Assembly: GCF_963678635.1 (NCBI RefSeq)
Contig: NC_087063.1
Location: 60,985,850-61,049,849 of the forward strand
Length of the DNA stretch: 64,000 bases
Reading direction: 5' to 3'
Source: Symsagittifera roscoffensis
Taxonomy: Eukaryota > Xenacoelomorpha > Acoela > Convolutidae
Shown here: positions 19,167 to 31,464 of the stretch, piece by piece
Position numbering within the stretch: the first letter of the stretch is position 1
Layout: every line of letters starts with the position of its first letter
The notes under the pieces: model-generated
What the model was told of the DNA's origin: nothing
The model's database searches: none
The model's input: the letters and a program-made list of their open reading frames with translations, nothing else
Position numbers and translations under genes: made by a program

Positions 19167-20175
19167 AACAAGACTGCTCGTATCAGGGCGAAGCCCTGAA
19201 TGTCCCGACTGCCTTTGAAGGTTTATGGAGCAGTCATGACATGAAAAATTTAAATACAAAAATAAAATTAATTTTTATTTTAATTTGGGATTTTTTGTAA
19301 AAACATCCCCCCACTCGCCACATTAATATCATGACAAATTGAAAGTAAAAAAATAAAATGAAAAAAAAATTTTAAATTTGAAAATGGGATTCTATGAAAA
19401 TCATCCCCCCACACGCTATATAAAGTACAAAAAAATAAATTTCGCTCTCTGTAGCAAATCAGTCATGGCAAATAAGCTTCTTTCAACCAATTTGGAACGA
19501 TTTCTATGACGGATTAAATCTCCGCTTACGCGTTAATAGGACAAAATATATCGCGCGTTAATTGACCCAAATTGGTCAAAATGGATATCTTTAAACATTC
19601 ATAACTTTACAAAAAGTGATAACAGGCAGGGGCAGATCTAGGATTTTCTCGAAGGGGGCGGATTTTCAAAAAATTTTCCAAAATTTTGACGACCTTTATT
19701 TTTAGGTCGACCAAATTGATTCTTCGAGCTTTCCCAAAGCACTGTTTTGCCCTTATTTTGGCAAAATTTTGTGCGCCGCAGGCAAGTTTTTGAAAAAACA
19801 GTCAAAAAGCCGTTTTCGGGCACTTTTTGAAAAATTTTGACAAAAAAAAATCGCGTTTTTTTTGGCGCTCGCTCCCCCTCAAAGTTAGTATATATTGGCT
19901 TAATATATTCCCTGAGGAGGGACGTTATATTGGCGTTATAGTTAGTAATATATTCCCTGAGGAAGGGGGGCGTCCAACCCCCCCCCCCCCCCTAAATCCG
20001 CCCCTGATAACAGGTGAAATATCTTTTCAAATTTAAGCTCAGGACAACAATACTTTCGAATGATATAAAAGAACTCCGTCAAAAATGGCCAGTTAAAAAG
20101 TCGAAATTTGTCTGACGAAAAAAACCCACCTCGAGCACAAATATTCCGTTACTGTCGTATCGAAAGTCGGAACAA
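19167..20175 (-). repeat. Family A dispersed repeat, copy A1, split by a hAT-like insertion
   Basis: Read on the minus strand it begins TTGTTCCGACTTTCG and ends GCAGTCTTGTT, like the other copies. The hAT-like element at 19627-20006 interrupts it. Removing that insert and one 8-bp target copy leaves about 620 bp. Confidence 0.85.
19627..20006. mobile_element. Non-autonomous hAT-like element (380 bp) with 8-bp target duplication
   Basis: Its ends are imperfect inverted repeats (CAGGGGCAGATCTAGG and, inverted, CAGGGGCGGATTTAGG). It is flanked by the direct repeat ATAACAGG at 19619-19626 and 20007-20014. The 8-bp duplication and CAGGGGCGGA-type ends are those of hAT transposons. It has no transposase and contains a 14-nt C run near the right end. 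Confidence 0.85.
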
Positions 20176-21031
20176 TAAGAAAAACACAATTTCTAAACAA
20201 TTTACAAGCCAGACTCAAGCCTGAGATAAAGTCCTTAGACCAAATAGTCAGTCTTCAGACGTTTCTGAAAATATTCCAATTTATCTACAGCGAAACAGGG
20301 CAAAGCTTTAGGGCAAAAAAGACTATCTACAAAAACCGGAAAAAGTAGATATGTATGCACGGTTTATAAACAGTATAATTTCTCAAGTTGAAAACTTAGG
20401 ACAACATGTAATTTGAGGTTTTACAAAAAACTCTTCCGCTAAATCAGTTGAAAATGAAATTTGCCAAATCATGGTTTCGCATTGTGAATTTACGGCTCAT
20501 GAGTTTCATATAGTTTGAACAAAATAAAGGCTGGTAAAGTAGTCGACATCGGGAAAAAAGCGTCGCGTCGTCGGCAGTGAACGCTAATTCATCGATACTC
20601 CAGACTATTAAAGCTCCATGATTAATACCTGTATATGGAAAAATTGTTTCGTCTCCGGCAAAGAAGGAATACTTTAAAGGAATGGATTAATCCAATTACA
20701 ATGGCTTTCAGTCTATAATAAGATCAAACATCACCTAGTTTTCTTTCCCAATTTAACTATTGTTTGATAAAAGGAAGGAATTAATCAAGGTGAATATTAT
20801 TTCCTTGTCCAAAACAATGAAAAAGTAAAGTTATGATCAAATACAGCGAATGATGAAAAACTTTTTTGTGACCCTGCTTGGAGAAGCTACCTCGATGCTA
20901 AGACTCTGAATTCCGATTCAAAAAATCTTGAAGAAACTTTTCCCATCTTAACTACAACTAACTGAGATTGCGGGCGTCAAAATTTTGAACTTCAAAGATG
21001 TGATTTTGACGTAACACCATAAATAGCTAAC
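20176..21031. other. Non-coding DNA, probably GPCR intron 1
   Basis: This lies directly downstream of the GPCR exon on the minus strand. I could not find the next receptor exon here. No other features were seen. Confidence 0.4.
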
Positions 21032-21355
21032 CTGGTATACTATGGACACTGGCACGACGACCACCGACACCAGCAGATCCGCACATGCCAGTGACACTAT
21101 GAAGTAGTTGGTGTATGTCCTCAACCTCTGTTCCCTGGCAACCGCCCCCACCACCAGCAAATTTCCCATCACACTGATCACAACCAACACCCCCAGAAGC
21201 ACTATCTGGGCCATGTCTGAAGCACCCACCCCGTCGGATGTTAATGAGTCATCAGCTGCCCCTCCCCCTTTTCCTATGCTTGCTGGTAGTGACGTCATCA
21301 TTGACGTCAAAAACGACTCATTAGCAGTTGAAGATGTGACCAAATTTGAAAGCAT
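21032..21355 (-). CDS. First coding exon of a biogenic-amine-type GPCR (108 codons, partial gene)
   Basis: The exon encodes an extracellular N-terminus with one N-glycosylation sequon (NES). TM1 follows, carrying the class A signature GNLLVV (Asn 1.50). A short intracellular loop (REQRLRTYTNYF) leads into TM2 with SLACADLLVS (Asp 2.50) and VVPVSIVYQ. This wording is typical of receptors for dopamine, serotonin, octopamine/adrenaline or histamine; one exon cannot tell which. The reading frame ends at CAG followed by GTTAGC on the minus strand, a good donor in phase 0 just after TM2. The remaining exons must lie at lower coordinates. I did not find them, so the intron may extend past element 1, which is in the opposite orientation. 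Confidence 0.85.
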
Positions 21356-23808
21356 TTTCTGGTTTTATTGTAGCCAAAGTTTCAATTAAACAGTATCTGA
21401 AAAAAAAACAGTACAATGAACTATAATTAATCGAAATCAAATCAGTCTATAGGTTCTGTAATTAGTTGGACATAAAAAATAGAGCAAATGGAAAGCAAAA
21501 TTCCAGTTTGCGGAGGTTTTTTCTTAGTCCGGTAAAAAAGCGGAACTTAAAAGAAATGCTGAACAATAAATAATATTGACTGTTCTTATTTGTTTTTTTC
21601 TTTAAGACTACGTCGATTAATAATGGAAGAGCAAGTCTGAATTAATTTGACGGACATTATTGAATTTTGGGTAGCAAATAAAACTGCAAACAATAAGAAA
21701 TTAAGAAACAACACGGATAAATTGTACGTCTGAAAATTTTGGACCTATTTTCCAATAAAAAATGATTACGTGATTATGAAGAACGCACAAATTTTCAGAC
21801 TGAAATATAGCGATAAAAAATTTGGTGCAAATATGCGGCTCCAATTTCATTAGATTACAGAAAACTTGCAAAATTAAAGAGCCGAGTTTCCCTGATACCG
21901 AGAAGTTAAAAGTAGAAATGCAAAATACAGGAGTGTTTTGAATGTAATCACCTATGGCTTGTTTACAAATTACCTGTGAATATTTAGACTAATTGTGAAT
22001 GACACGAAAGAATGGTCCAAGGCCCTTTTTCTGTCATTTTGTACCAACGCCTTAAATTTAATTTTAAAATTCAATATCCTGACTGGAGTTAAAATTTAAC
22101 CCACTATTTGATCCGAACAATTCAACAGGCAAATTTCACCTCTATTTGTGAAAAACAGCCTCCAATTTGAACAAATTTTGCCTATGTGGGCATAAAAGTT
22201 AGGCTATCTACTTGAAGAATGATGTTTGTCGCCTTGATGATTTTAATGGTAAGTAATAGCTGCAGAATGTTTGAAATGAAAAAGAATAAACGATCTCTAT
22301 CTTTAGTTATTCCTTTTAAATGGAAACTAATCAGTGAAATAGGTAATAAAAGAGGAATGTTTTATTTGTTCAAGTAGCATGCAATAGGTTGGACCGTTTG
22401 CCAACTGTGAGGAAAGAAGGGGAGTAAAAATAAACAAAAAATGGACTTGACCAATCAGAGGAGAGAATCGTTAGGAGAGGTAGGCTGGTTGATTGAAGGT
22501 TAATAGTATACGATAATAATATATTTGATGGGAGAGTAAATTATTCAAAAAAATCTCATCAGCAGAATCACTGCGTCTAAGCCGAAACTGATCAAAATTG
22601 GACCTGCTATGCCGAATTCGGCCTCCTGCCCGTACCCAACAAAACCTTCGAATCTTGATAGAAGTTTTTTATAGATAATATAACCTAATTTTCTGTGTTT
22701 TCTGTACAGAAATTATTTATTTCTCATCTATTATTAAGAATATACAATTTTTGGAAAGAAATAGCCATAAATCAGTTCACTGCTCAACTGCAACGAGATA
22801 AACATGCTTCGAGTCTACATAATAGACGAAGCATTACAATGCACAACAAAATAACAGTCTGGAATTTGGGGAGAGAACACAAATGGACTCTCCTTGACAG
22901 GACTCTTAAGGCCTACTGATAGCTCCTCTGCGACTAGCAGGAACCACATTAAAAAAATTAATATTTGCCATAACTTTGATCTAGAAAAAATTTATCGCAC
23001 GTGATATAGAAATCAAAGATATGAAATAATACCTTGAATTGCTTTAAAATGACACTGTTTTTGTAACTTTTAAGAAAATCGAGCAATCGAGATTGGTTTT
23101 TTTTTTTTTGCAATTTTAGAAACACACATTTCTGCTTAAATTCGAGCAAATTTGTTCTCGGTTGCGCCAACTAATGGTAATTTGCAGAGATATTTGATAA
23201 ACAAAGACATAAGAAGCAAATACGTTTTTTGAAAGGTGAAACAAAAAAATGATTTTCTACCAAGGGTTTTTGGTGCTTCAAGTTGTTGCTGACTAACGTT
23301 ATCTCAACCTTAGGACATTTCAATTTGCAAATCAATTCGAAAACGTAAAACGTAGCTAAATTTCTACATAATGCAGCAACACTTTTTAATCCCACTATTA
23401 TTACGATCAAGCGTATCAAGAATCTTACTATCACCTCGCGCGAGTCGTTGCGCTACAATGAGTTTCTGGCTAAGGTTAAGCATAATTTTATACTCAATCC
23501 TCCCGACGCATTTTCATATATTTTGATAAGACCAAATACAAATGTTCTTTTGAGATTCTGGATGAACTTGACACATTGAATCAAGTCTGTGAAACCTTCA
23601 TCAAAAATTAAAACCAATTATCACGTAATACTAAGTTGGGGAATTAATCAGGGTCGTTTAATTTTTTTGAACTTCGAAAATGCCAAAAAAGTTTAATAAG
23701 AAAATTCATTTCAAAGAAAATTTATGGGCACAAAATGGACAACTAGGGATCTTCATATTTTGGTTTTCCTTAAAATCTATGACCAACAACATAAATTAAA
23801 TAACGTTG
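21356..23808. other. Non-coding host DNA upstream of the GPCR exon
   Basis: This would hold the receptor promoter or 5' UTR. I see no secure TATA or start-site element. Short ORFs here have no recognisable domains. Confidence 0.4.
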
Positions 23809-24310
23809 TTGTTCCGACTTTCGATCCTAAAGTAACGGAATATTTGTGCTCGGGGTGGGTTTTTCTTTTCTTCAGACAAATTTCGACTTTTTAACTAGCC
23901 GTTTTTTGACGGAATTTTTTTTATCATTCGAAAACTATTGTTGTCTTGAGCTTGAATTTGAAAAGATATTTCACCTTTGATCATTTTTCTTAAAGTTATG
24001 TGTGTTTAAAGATTGCCATTTTGGCCAATTTGGGACAATTAACGCGCGATAAATTTCGCGCTATTAACGTGTAAGCGAGATTTAATCCGTCCTAGAAATC
24101 GTTCCAAATTGGTTCAAGGAAGCTTATATGCCATACTTGATTTGTTAATAGGCGCAAACAAATCAAATCTATCACTTTGTACTTAATATAACGTGTGGGG
24201 GATGTTTTTACATAAAATCTCAAATTTGTTCAAAATTTTTTTTAAAATTTTTTTTATTACATTGAAAGTCGGAACTTTTAAGGCTTTGCTCTGATACGAG
24301 CAGTCTTGTT
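23809..24310 (+). repeat. Family A repeat, copy A2
   Basis: It begins TTGTTCCGACTTTCG and ends CAGTCTTGTT, running directly into copy A3 head to tail. The central ACGCGCGATA...GCGCTATTAACG region is conserved. The right-end hairpin is decayed. Confidence 0.85.
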
Positions 24311-24852
24311 GTTCCGACTTTCGATACGAAAGTTACGGAATACTTGTGCTGGGGATGAGTTTTTTTTTCTTCAGACAAATTTCGACTTTTTAACTAGCCA
24401 TTTTTGACGGAATTTTTTATATCATTCGAAATCCATTGTTGTCCTGAGCTGAAATTTGAAAAGATATTTCACCTGTGATCATTTTGCGTAAAGTTATGAG
24501 GGTTTAAAGATTGCCATTTTGGCCATTTTGACCAATTTGGGACAATTAACGCGCGATATAATTCGCGCTATTAACGCGTAAGCGGAGATTTAATCCGTCT
24601 TATCAATCGTTCCAAATTGGTTGAACGAAGCTTATTTGCCATAATTGATTTGTTACAAGGAACGAAATCTATCTCTTTGTCCTTTATATGGCGTGTGGGG
24701 GGATGATTTTCATAAAAAATTTCAAATTAAAAAAAAAATTCATTTTATTTTATTTTATTTCATTTAATTTTTTATGTTATTACTGTTGCTCCATAAACCT
24801 TAGAAGGCAGTCGGAACATTCAGGGATTCGCCCTGATACGAGCAGTCTTGTT
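24311..24852 (+). repeat. Family A repeat, copy A3 (well preserved)
   Basis: The left-end hairpin is intact (TTCCG and CTTTCG pair with CGAAAG and CGGAA around ATA). The right end carries a hairpin of the form CAGGG...CCCTG, then TACGAGCAGTCTTGTT. It shares its left boundary with the end of copy A2. Confidence 0.9.
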
Positions 24853-26004
24853 TATCTTTCGGTTGATTTATCTTCCATCAAGAGCAATCACATAATCTTT
24901 AAAACTTACTCCAAATGTTGTTTCATAGATATGTATTTCACGGCGTGTCACTTTTTGGCAAGACTAGAAGTCGATTTGAACCGAAAGTTTCACCTGAATT
25001 TAATGGTGCAGTTTTGTTTAGCTTCCTTTAAAAAACTAATTTTACAATGCGAAATGGCTGGTTTACCAACAGCGCATTAAAATGATTAACGCTTCATTTG
25101 TTTTTTAAATAGAGGTTTCAACCAATGTAAGAATCAAGCGTCCATCAATGAACAACAGATGCACATGCGAACATGCGATACTTACTTATCTTAGCGAATG
25201 ATTTTGATAATTTTGATAATGAATTTTGATTTTGTTGATAATTTGATATGTTGAGTAAATAATTACATCGACTAAACAAAGTTTAATTAGGGAAAAAAGC
25301 TTCAAGAAAACCTGCTTCCCAAATTAGCTTGGTTAGTTAACAGGGTCTTCAAAGCTGTGTTTACCCATTTTTTTTTGATTTTTCACTCGTTATTTTTTTT
25401 GAACAAAGCTATGCGAAAAATTATGTAAGCAAAGCAGGCTAGTGTCTGCCTAGTTAGGTAGCCTTTTGCAAAGGCCAGCAAAAACGTAAGCAAAAAGGAA
25501 GTCAAAAAGGCAATAGTCATAATTGGATGGGAAGTAGTAGACCGGAAAAATCAAATGCAAATAAACTGCCTAATAGATTTTCAGCAGTATTCAACAACAG
25601 AAATTTAACAGGAAAATTTATAACTGAAAATTCCGACTTTGGATGAAAAAATGGTGCGATCTGACAACTCAAATTCGGCAAACACTACATTTGTAGGAAA
25701 ACCTGAAAACAAACTCCAGAACAATTATAATTTTTCAACTAAATTTGTTTTTCAGTTCGTGAATGTAGTGACAACTAAATGATAATATAGTAACATTAAG
25801 TTTGAACAGTTTTTTGTGCTTCCTTGTTCAATTTCGCAATTTTCAGCAGTTTAGCATCTAATGCCACCCTAAAAGTTTCGAAATACACCATTGAAAGTAA
25901 AAGCACTGAAGTTTTTTTGCAGTATTTAATGATATTATGTTTTGCGATGATTGGTGTTGCAGCGCAAAAGTAAATTTTGTTTGTGTGAGAGTATATAAAG
26001 ACAA
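24853..26004. other. Non-coding host DNA
   Basis: AT-rich sequence with no supported gene or repeat. Confidence 0.4.
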
Positions 26005-26539
26005 AACAAGACTACTTGTATCATGGCGAAGCCCTGAATGTTCCGACTGCCTTTTAGGAATTATGGAGCAGTATTAACATAACAAAATTAAATGTAATAT
26101 ACATAAAACGAAAAAAAAATATTTCTAAAATTTGAAATTTTTAAATGAAAATCATCCCCCCACACGCCATATAAAGTACAAAAGAATAGATTTCGCTCCT
26201 TGTAACAAATCAATTATGGCAAATAAGCTTCTTTCAACCAATTTGGAACGATTTCTATGACGGATTAAATCTCCGCTTACGCGTTATTAGCGCGAAATAC
26301 ATCGCGCTTTAATTGTCCCAAATTGGCCAAAATGACAATCTTTAAACCCCCATAACTTAACAAAAACTGATCACAGGTAAAATATCATTTCAAATTTAAG
26401 CTCAGGACAATAATAGCTTTCGAATTATATAAAAATATTCCGTCAAAAATGGCTAGTTAAAAAGTCGAAATTTGTCTGAAGAAAAAAAACCCACCCGAGC
26501 ACAAATGTTCCGTTACTTTCGTATTGAAAGTCGGAACAA
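26005..26539 (-). repeat. Family A repeat, copy A4
   Basis: A full-length minus-orientation copy. Both ends and the central ACGCG/GCGC palindromic region can be aligned with copy A3 by eye. Confidence 0.9.
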
Positions 26540-27403
26540 TGAGTGTGATTGGACTAAAACTGTCCAAATAAAAAAATGGAAGTGCGGCCAAGAGCCTAAA
26601 CTCTTTTGTTTGTCAACCTGGTTTGAATCCCCCAATACCCAGACATTTATACATGTAACTTCCAGGGTTTATAGACCCATTTGACCGTTTTCAACCATTT
26701 TTTCTCTCCAGCTTGGTTCAAACTTGTTTATGTCTAACCTCTAAAAAAGAGCAATTTGTCTCAAGGACAAATACCAATGTTTTGAAAGCTTGCTTTGAGT
26801 TTTAAGCTATCAGTTGTTGTTGCTATGAACGATTTAAAAATGTTCCAAAATATCCTTTAAACAGTTATTCGGCGAGAAACAACTCAAATGTTTGATTGAA
26901 TATCTTAGGTTTTTTTGATGGATTGAGATTGAGCGGAGAAATTTTGATTGGAGTAAACCAAACAACAAATTCGAATTTGTGCATTAAGGAGATGCTGGAG
27001 AAGACTTTAAACGATACTTGAACAAAGAAGTAATACCCACAGAAAAAAAAATTATTTTGAATGAGTGAGTTGGCTATTCTAAATGCTGTTATAAAAACAG
27101 CTCAATTAAATCCCTAGTACCTCCCAGATAAATTTTCATAGAGAATTTATTTTACCTGACATACGTTTTACAGATAGTTTTTGTAATATTTTTTTCGAGC
27201 CTTTTCAGTTTTTGTCGAAAAATGATCAACATAGAATTATGGGCAATCTGCAGAAAAAAGGTGAAATACAATTTTTAGGTTTTATCAGCGGTGTAGTTCA
27301 GGTAAAACTCAGAGATAATCATTTCAGATTGTGTCACAGCCAATGATTGCATTCTAATTGATCGAGTCGAATATCCGATAACTGTGTAGCGTGACATTTA
27401 AAT
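26540..27403. other. Non-coding host DNA
   Basis: No gene is seen. Only short chance ORFs are present. Confidence 0.4.
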
Positions 27404-27776
27404 CAGGAGCGGATTATGGGAGATGGGCGGTGGGGGGGGGGGGGGGGAGTACGTCCCCCTCCCCTCAGGGATTCGACCCACAGTCGACCCAAAGGGTCCC
27501 CCCTTTGATACTTTTTAAGAAACCTATTTTTGATGACAGACCCTAAAAGTTTTCTAAAGGCGCCTATGGCGCCATGGTATAGAAACTATGAGTGGGAGTG
27601 CGCGGCAAAAAAACGCGATTTTTTTTGTCAAAGTTTTCCAAAAAATGGCTAAAAACGGCTTTTTTGACCTGTTTTTTCAAAAAAATATGCCTGCGGCGCA
27701 GAAAATGTGGCCAAAAAAGCTTCTTTTTAGTGATTTAGGAGAGCTCCGAAAATCAATTTGGTCGACCTAAAAAAAA
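27404..27776. mobile_element. Diverged or truncated hAT-like element
   Basis: It starts CAGGAGCGGATT, close to the hAT-like terminal repeat, then a G run of about 16. Its inner part matches the reverse complement of 19627-20006 (CGCGATTTTTTTTGTCAAA, GCCTGCGGCGCA, AATTTGGTCGACCTAAA). The right end is missing or diverged. Confidence 0.65.
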
Positions 27777-29420
27777 AAGTGTGTGTGAAATTGCTTATAA
27801 TATTACAAAAAAAACAGAAAAACTAGTAACGCGTTTAAAAACAAGGGCCAAATTTAACGCGCCAAGTCTTAGTTTTTTGCTCAACAAAAACTTCCTCAAA
27901 ATGGCGTGATTTATCGCATTTCCCGTACTGGAGTTCCATGGATAAAACAGAATAAAGTTGAGTGAGTTTTGTTGTCAGTGTCAATGAAAGTGAAGCTTAT
28001 TCTTTTTTATCAATCAATGACTTTTAACTAGTTTTTGTCACTCAAAGATTTATCAGTCGATTATAATCTTAAAAAATGGATTATATTGCTATTATTCAAT
28101 AAAGCATTAAAATCCATTGCGAATCAAATACAATTGATTAATTTTCATTTTTGTAGATAAAGAGAATGAAAATCCAATTAAATCAATATATTTTGGAATA
28201 AATCAGAATATCAACGCGCATAAAGTGTTTTCTACGTTTTCTATGTGAAAATGGGCTTTTAGATGAGGGACGTAGTCCCTGAGGATGAAGGGGGTCAATC
28301 AGTTGATTCAGGTTGAGTGATTCAGTTAGGGGTAAGCTTTTAGGTGGGGGGTTATAAGCGGCAGAGCGGCAAACGTTAGGGGGAGGGCGAAGTTAACGGA
28401 ACCGTTCTGCAGTTTGAGAAAAATAAGAAAAATAAGGTTTGGAAATCAAGTAAACCGTACACTTGCTACGCAAAGTTTCTGCATTATCAGTTTTAATCCG
28501 TTGTTTTCCTGCTGATCCCTGCTTTTTTCAATTTTTTCAATTTTCAAAAAGAATAAGGCTGAAAAGTGTTTGATACAATTGAAAGGCACGCAAACACAGA
28601 GTTTAAAATTAAGGAAGCAAACAGATTGTACTTTCGATGTGTTTTTGGAGGAATCTTATTAAAGGTTTGTTTCCCGGGTCGAACTTGCAGTTTTGTGTTC
28701 AGACCATGTGGACAAAAATCATTAACCTCAGACCGTTGGGACTATTTTTTGGTAGTTCAAATCGCGTGGATTGTAAGATTTCGTGTTCAGGCCGTGAGTG
28801 CACACCGTGGAGACTGAACAATTACAGTTTCCAAGTAGACCGTGCGGACCGGGAGAATGTGGAAAACGTTAGCCGACAAATTTCTGGCTGCAGATTGAGA
28901 GCAATAAAATAGTCTACTCGGGCAGAGCCCGGGTTGACCTGCATACATCGAAAATGCTTATCATACAATTACATCCAACAAAAATCTTTATCACACAATT
29001 CCATACATCAAGTGTTTGGAGAAAAGGCGTGTCATACAATTTTTGGACCTTTTCGAAAACAAAAGAAAAAAGTTCAACCACTTCTGTGACTTTTTGAAAA
29101 CAATTGAACATACTGGTGACAAAAAAACTGATTTAATTTTTTTTTGAAAAAAATGCTTGCCAAACAATTTCCATATATGAAAAGTGTATGACACGCCTTT
29201 TTGCCATAAAGGAACAATTTTTCAAATTTTTTTTGCCAGACAGTTGTTGGAAAATTCAAATGAGTTGTTTGCATTTTTGTCCACAAGATGAGAGCAATTT
29301 GCGGAAACAAAATAAAAATTCTAAATTTGAAAAAAAAAAACATTTTTAAGTTCTCATGTATGTGTATAAGTTAACATTCGTGACTATTTCAAAGCGTAAA
29401 GTAAAAAAAGTCGTAAACAA
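27777..29420. other. Non-coding host DNA with a hairpin-bearing repeat candidate
   Basis: Short overlapping Cys-containing ORFs at 28566-28912 show no real domain. A hairpin CGGGC-AGA-GCCCG at 28919-28931 resembles the GC hairpin of family A in form, so another hairpin-ended repeat may begin there. Confidence 0.35.
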
Positions 29421-29683
29421 AATCATGAAAAGCCGTTATAATCAACTAATTAAAACAAAAATGCGGGAAATTTTGTTTCTTACAAGTTCTCTATTTGAAA
29501 ATAGTGGTCGACACCCAATAATGATTACACGTCACCTCTACTGCACTCAATGCGATATAATTTGCTATATTCTGGCCTCTTAAAAGGTAGATTACTGGTG
29601 TTTAATCAAGCAGGGGGAGGAGAGGAGAGAAAAAGGACATGACAAATCTTCAGGTGACAAATGATCGCCAAACTAGGTCAATG
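29421..29683 (+). repeat. Host repeat, left copy, interrupted by element 2
   Basis: About 260 bp here is roughly 90% identical by eye to 51999-52266. It ends GGTCAATG exactly where the 5' LTR begins. The other copy continues AGGTAA, which in this copy is found after the 3' LTR at 51252. Confidence 0.85.
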
Positions 29684-30566
29684 TGTGCCAGTCGGTCATA
29701 TTTGGAAGTTTGACCTTGAGAAGAGCAGAAAATACTTGATTTTGGAGAGAAATTTAATTTTTCAAAAATTCGAATGGAACATGTCATGCACGATTTTCTC
29801 GCGATAACTGAAAATCAGAAAAAGAAATCAGAACAATTTTAGAGCAATTGCGGGAAAGTTAGAAAGTAAAAACGAGTGGGAAATTGCTATTCGCAATTTC
29901 CGTCTATATACAATCGAGAGTAGAGCTGTCCTACTTGAAATAGAAGACAGAGTATCCCCGAGAGAGCGATTACTAAAGTTGGACCAGAGTGAACCTTCAG
30001 CGGAAAGGCGGACAACTAGAGTGTCCCAACGGTCCAAGAGAACTCAAATTCTAGAGCATGAACTTATCCTTGCTGTCCAAACTATAAAACATTAAACTTC
30101 TCTTAGTTATTTATTTCTTGAGTTAGTTACTGACTGGATTATTTTCCCAATTCTTGAGCGTGCTGCTATGTGAGTACAAATTTAAATTCTAGAGTGTGTT
30201 TTGTAATTGTTATGTTGAGGTAAGGCGAGTTTTAGGTTGATCCATCTGAAATGGATCAAAGTTACACTGTCTAATAAAAAGTAACCTAACGGATTGTTCC
30301 AACCCGGTTTTTAACGGCGTTCATGTATTTTGGGTATCTAGAGACCTAAGTATGGGGACGTTTCTAATTCTAGAGTGGGGGGATATTTTAGTAGTAGCCT
30401 TTAAGCTGTAACGGGTCGTAGTCTCATGTCATAAGCGAACCGAACTGGCTCCGACCGTTCTTGAGGTGGGAAAACACAAGAGATAGTGTCCCTGACCCTT
30501 GAGCCAGTGGTTATAGGGCCTATTTTTCTTAAGCCTCATGTGTGACTGCAGTAGACGAATGTTACA
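29684..30566 (+). repeat. 5' LTR of element 2 (883 bp)
   Basis: It starts TGTGCCAGTC and ends GAATGTTACA, and matches 50366-51248 base for base as far as I can check. It holds five CTTGAG hexamers and three TTCTAGAG octamers. GAG|GTAAGG near 30217-30223 is a candidate splice donor. Confidence 0.95.
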
Positions 30567-31058
30567 TAGTGTTTTTATGGCGCTCCTGGGTGTTTACGAC
30601 ATCAAGACTACGGAGTCGAACCCACTTGAGACAGCTTCGGGCTGAATGCCCATTCTAGAGTACCGGCGGTACGGTTCGACAGGATCGTGCAAACCTTCCG
30701 GTTGTACCGTGATAGCTTTTTAAGAAAACTCGAGAAAATTTCCTGGTACGCTCTCCGAACGAGGCTTAGCTAACCGAGTAAAGGGGGGCAACTAGGGGGA
30801 CAAAAACACGAGCAAAAAGACAAAAAGCAAAACAAAAACCAAAAAAGAATAGAAAAAGGAACAAAAACCATAAAACGAAAAAAGACAGTGACTTTGACAC
30901 CAGATTAGTTGGATCAAACCTTTATATTAATTAAATAGTATACCCATACTGTTTTACAAGTTCGATCGTTTCGATCAACCTAGCAATTTAAACCAGTAAA
31001 CTGAATAAAGTGCCCGAAGTGGGGCGTTATCAAGGGTTTTCAGATAGCTTGGAACTTA

Positions 31059-31252
31059 GCTGGACCAATAGGAGACTTGACTGGAAGAGGTGACCAGCCG
31101 AGTGGGAAAGTGGTTCAGGGACACTTGAGCTGAACCAATAGGAGACTTGACTGGAAGAGGTGACCAGCCGAGTGGGAAAGTGGTTCAGGGACACTTGGCT
31201 GAACCAATAGGAGACTGGACTGGAACAGGTGACCAGTCGAGTGGGAAAGCAG
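31059..31252 (+). repeat. Tandem repeat, about 70 bp x 2.8
   Basis: Units begin at 31059, 31129 and 31198 with GCTG(G/A)ACCAATAGGAGA. The first two are nearly identical and the third is diverged and shorter. Confidence 0.9.
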
Positions 31253-31282
31253 CCAAGAAGGATTTGGCAATTCTCGAGTAGT

Positions 31283-31464
31283 CTTGGGACACTAGCCTTG
31301 GGACACCAGTCTTGGGACAGTAGTCTTGGGACACTGGTCTTGGGACACTGCCCTTGGGACAGTAGTCTTGGGACACTAGCCTTGGGACACTAGCCTTGGG
31401 ACAGTAGTCTTGGGACACTAGTCTTGGAACAGTGGTCTTGGTACAAGGGTCTTAGGACACTAGC
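31283..31464 (+). repeat. Tandem repeat, 14 bp x 13
   Basis: The unit is CTTGGGACACTAGT with variation mainly at positions 10-14. The last three units are more diverged. A stray CTTGGGAC occurs again at 31493. Confidence 0.9.

Noticed and set aside
27421-27447. Long G run, considered as a telomere-like or quadruplex element
   Set aside because: It lies at the expected spot within a decayed hAT-like element whose relative has a C run in the same place.
28566-28912. Overlapping Cys-containing ORFs, considered as thrombospondin-like repeats
   Set aside because: Cys spacing does not fit a known module and the pattern arises from short imperfect DNA repeats read in two frames.
29828-30037. 69-codon minus-strand ORF in the LTR, repeated at 50510-50719
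   Set aside because: It appears twice only because the LTRs are identical; no domain or start context supports it.
30578-30590. tRNA primer-binding site TGGCGCTCCTGGG
   Set aside because: Only TGGCGC resembles a usual primer-binding site and it starts 11 nt from the LTR end; kept only as a remark.
31283-31464. 14-bp array considered as CRISPR-like
   Set aside because: Units are contiguous without spacers and lie in a eukaryotic retroelement leader.
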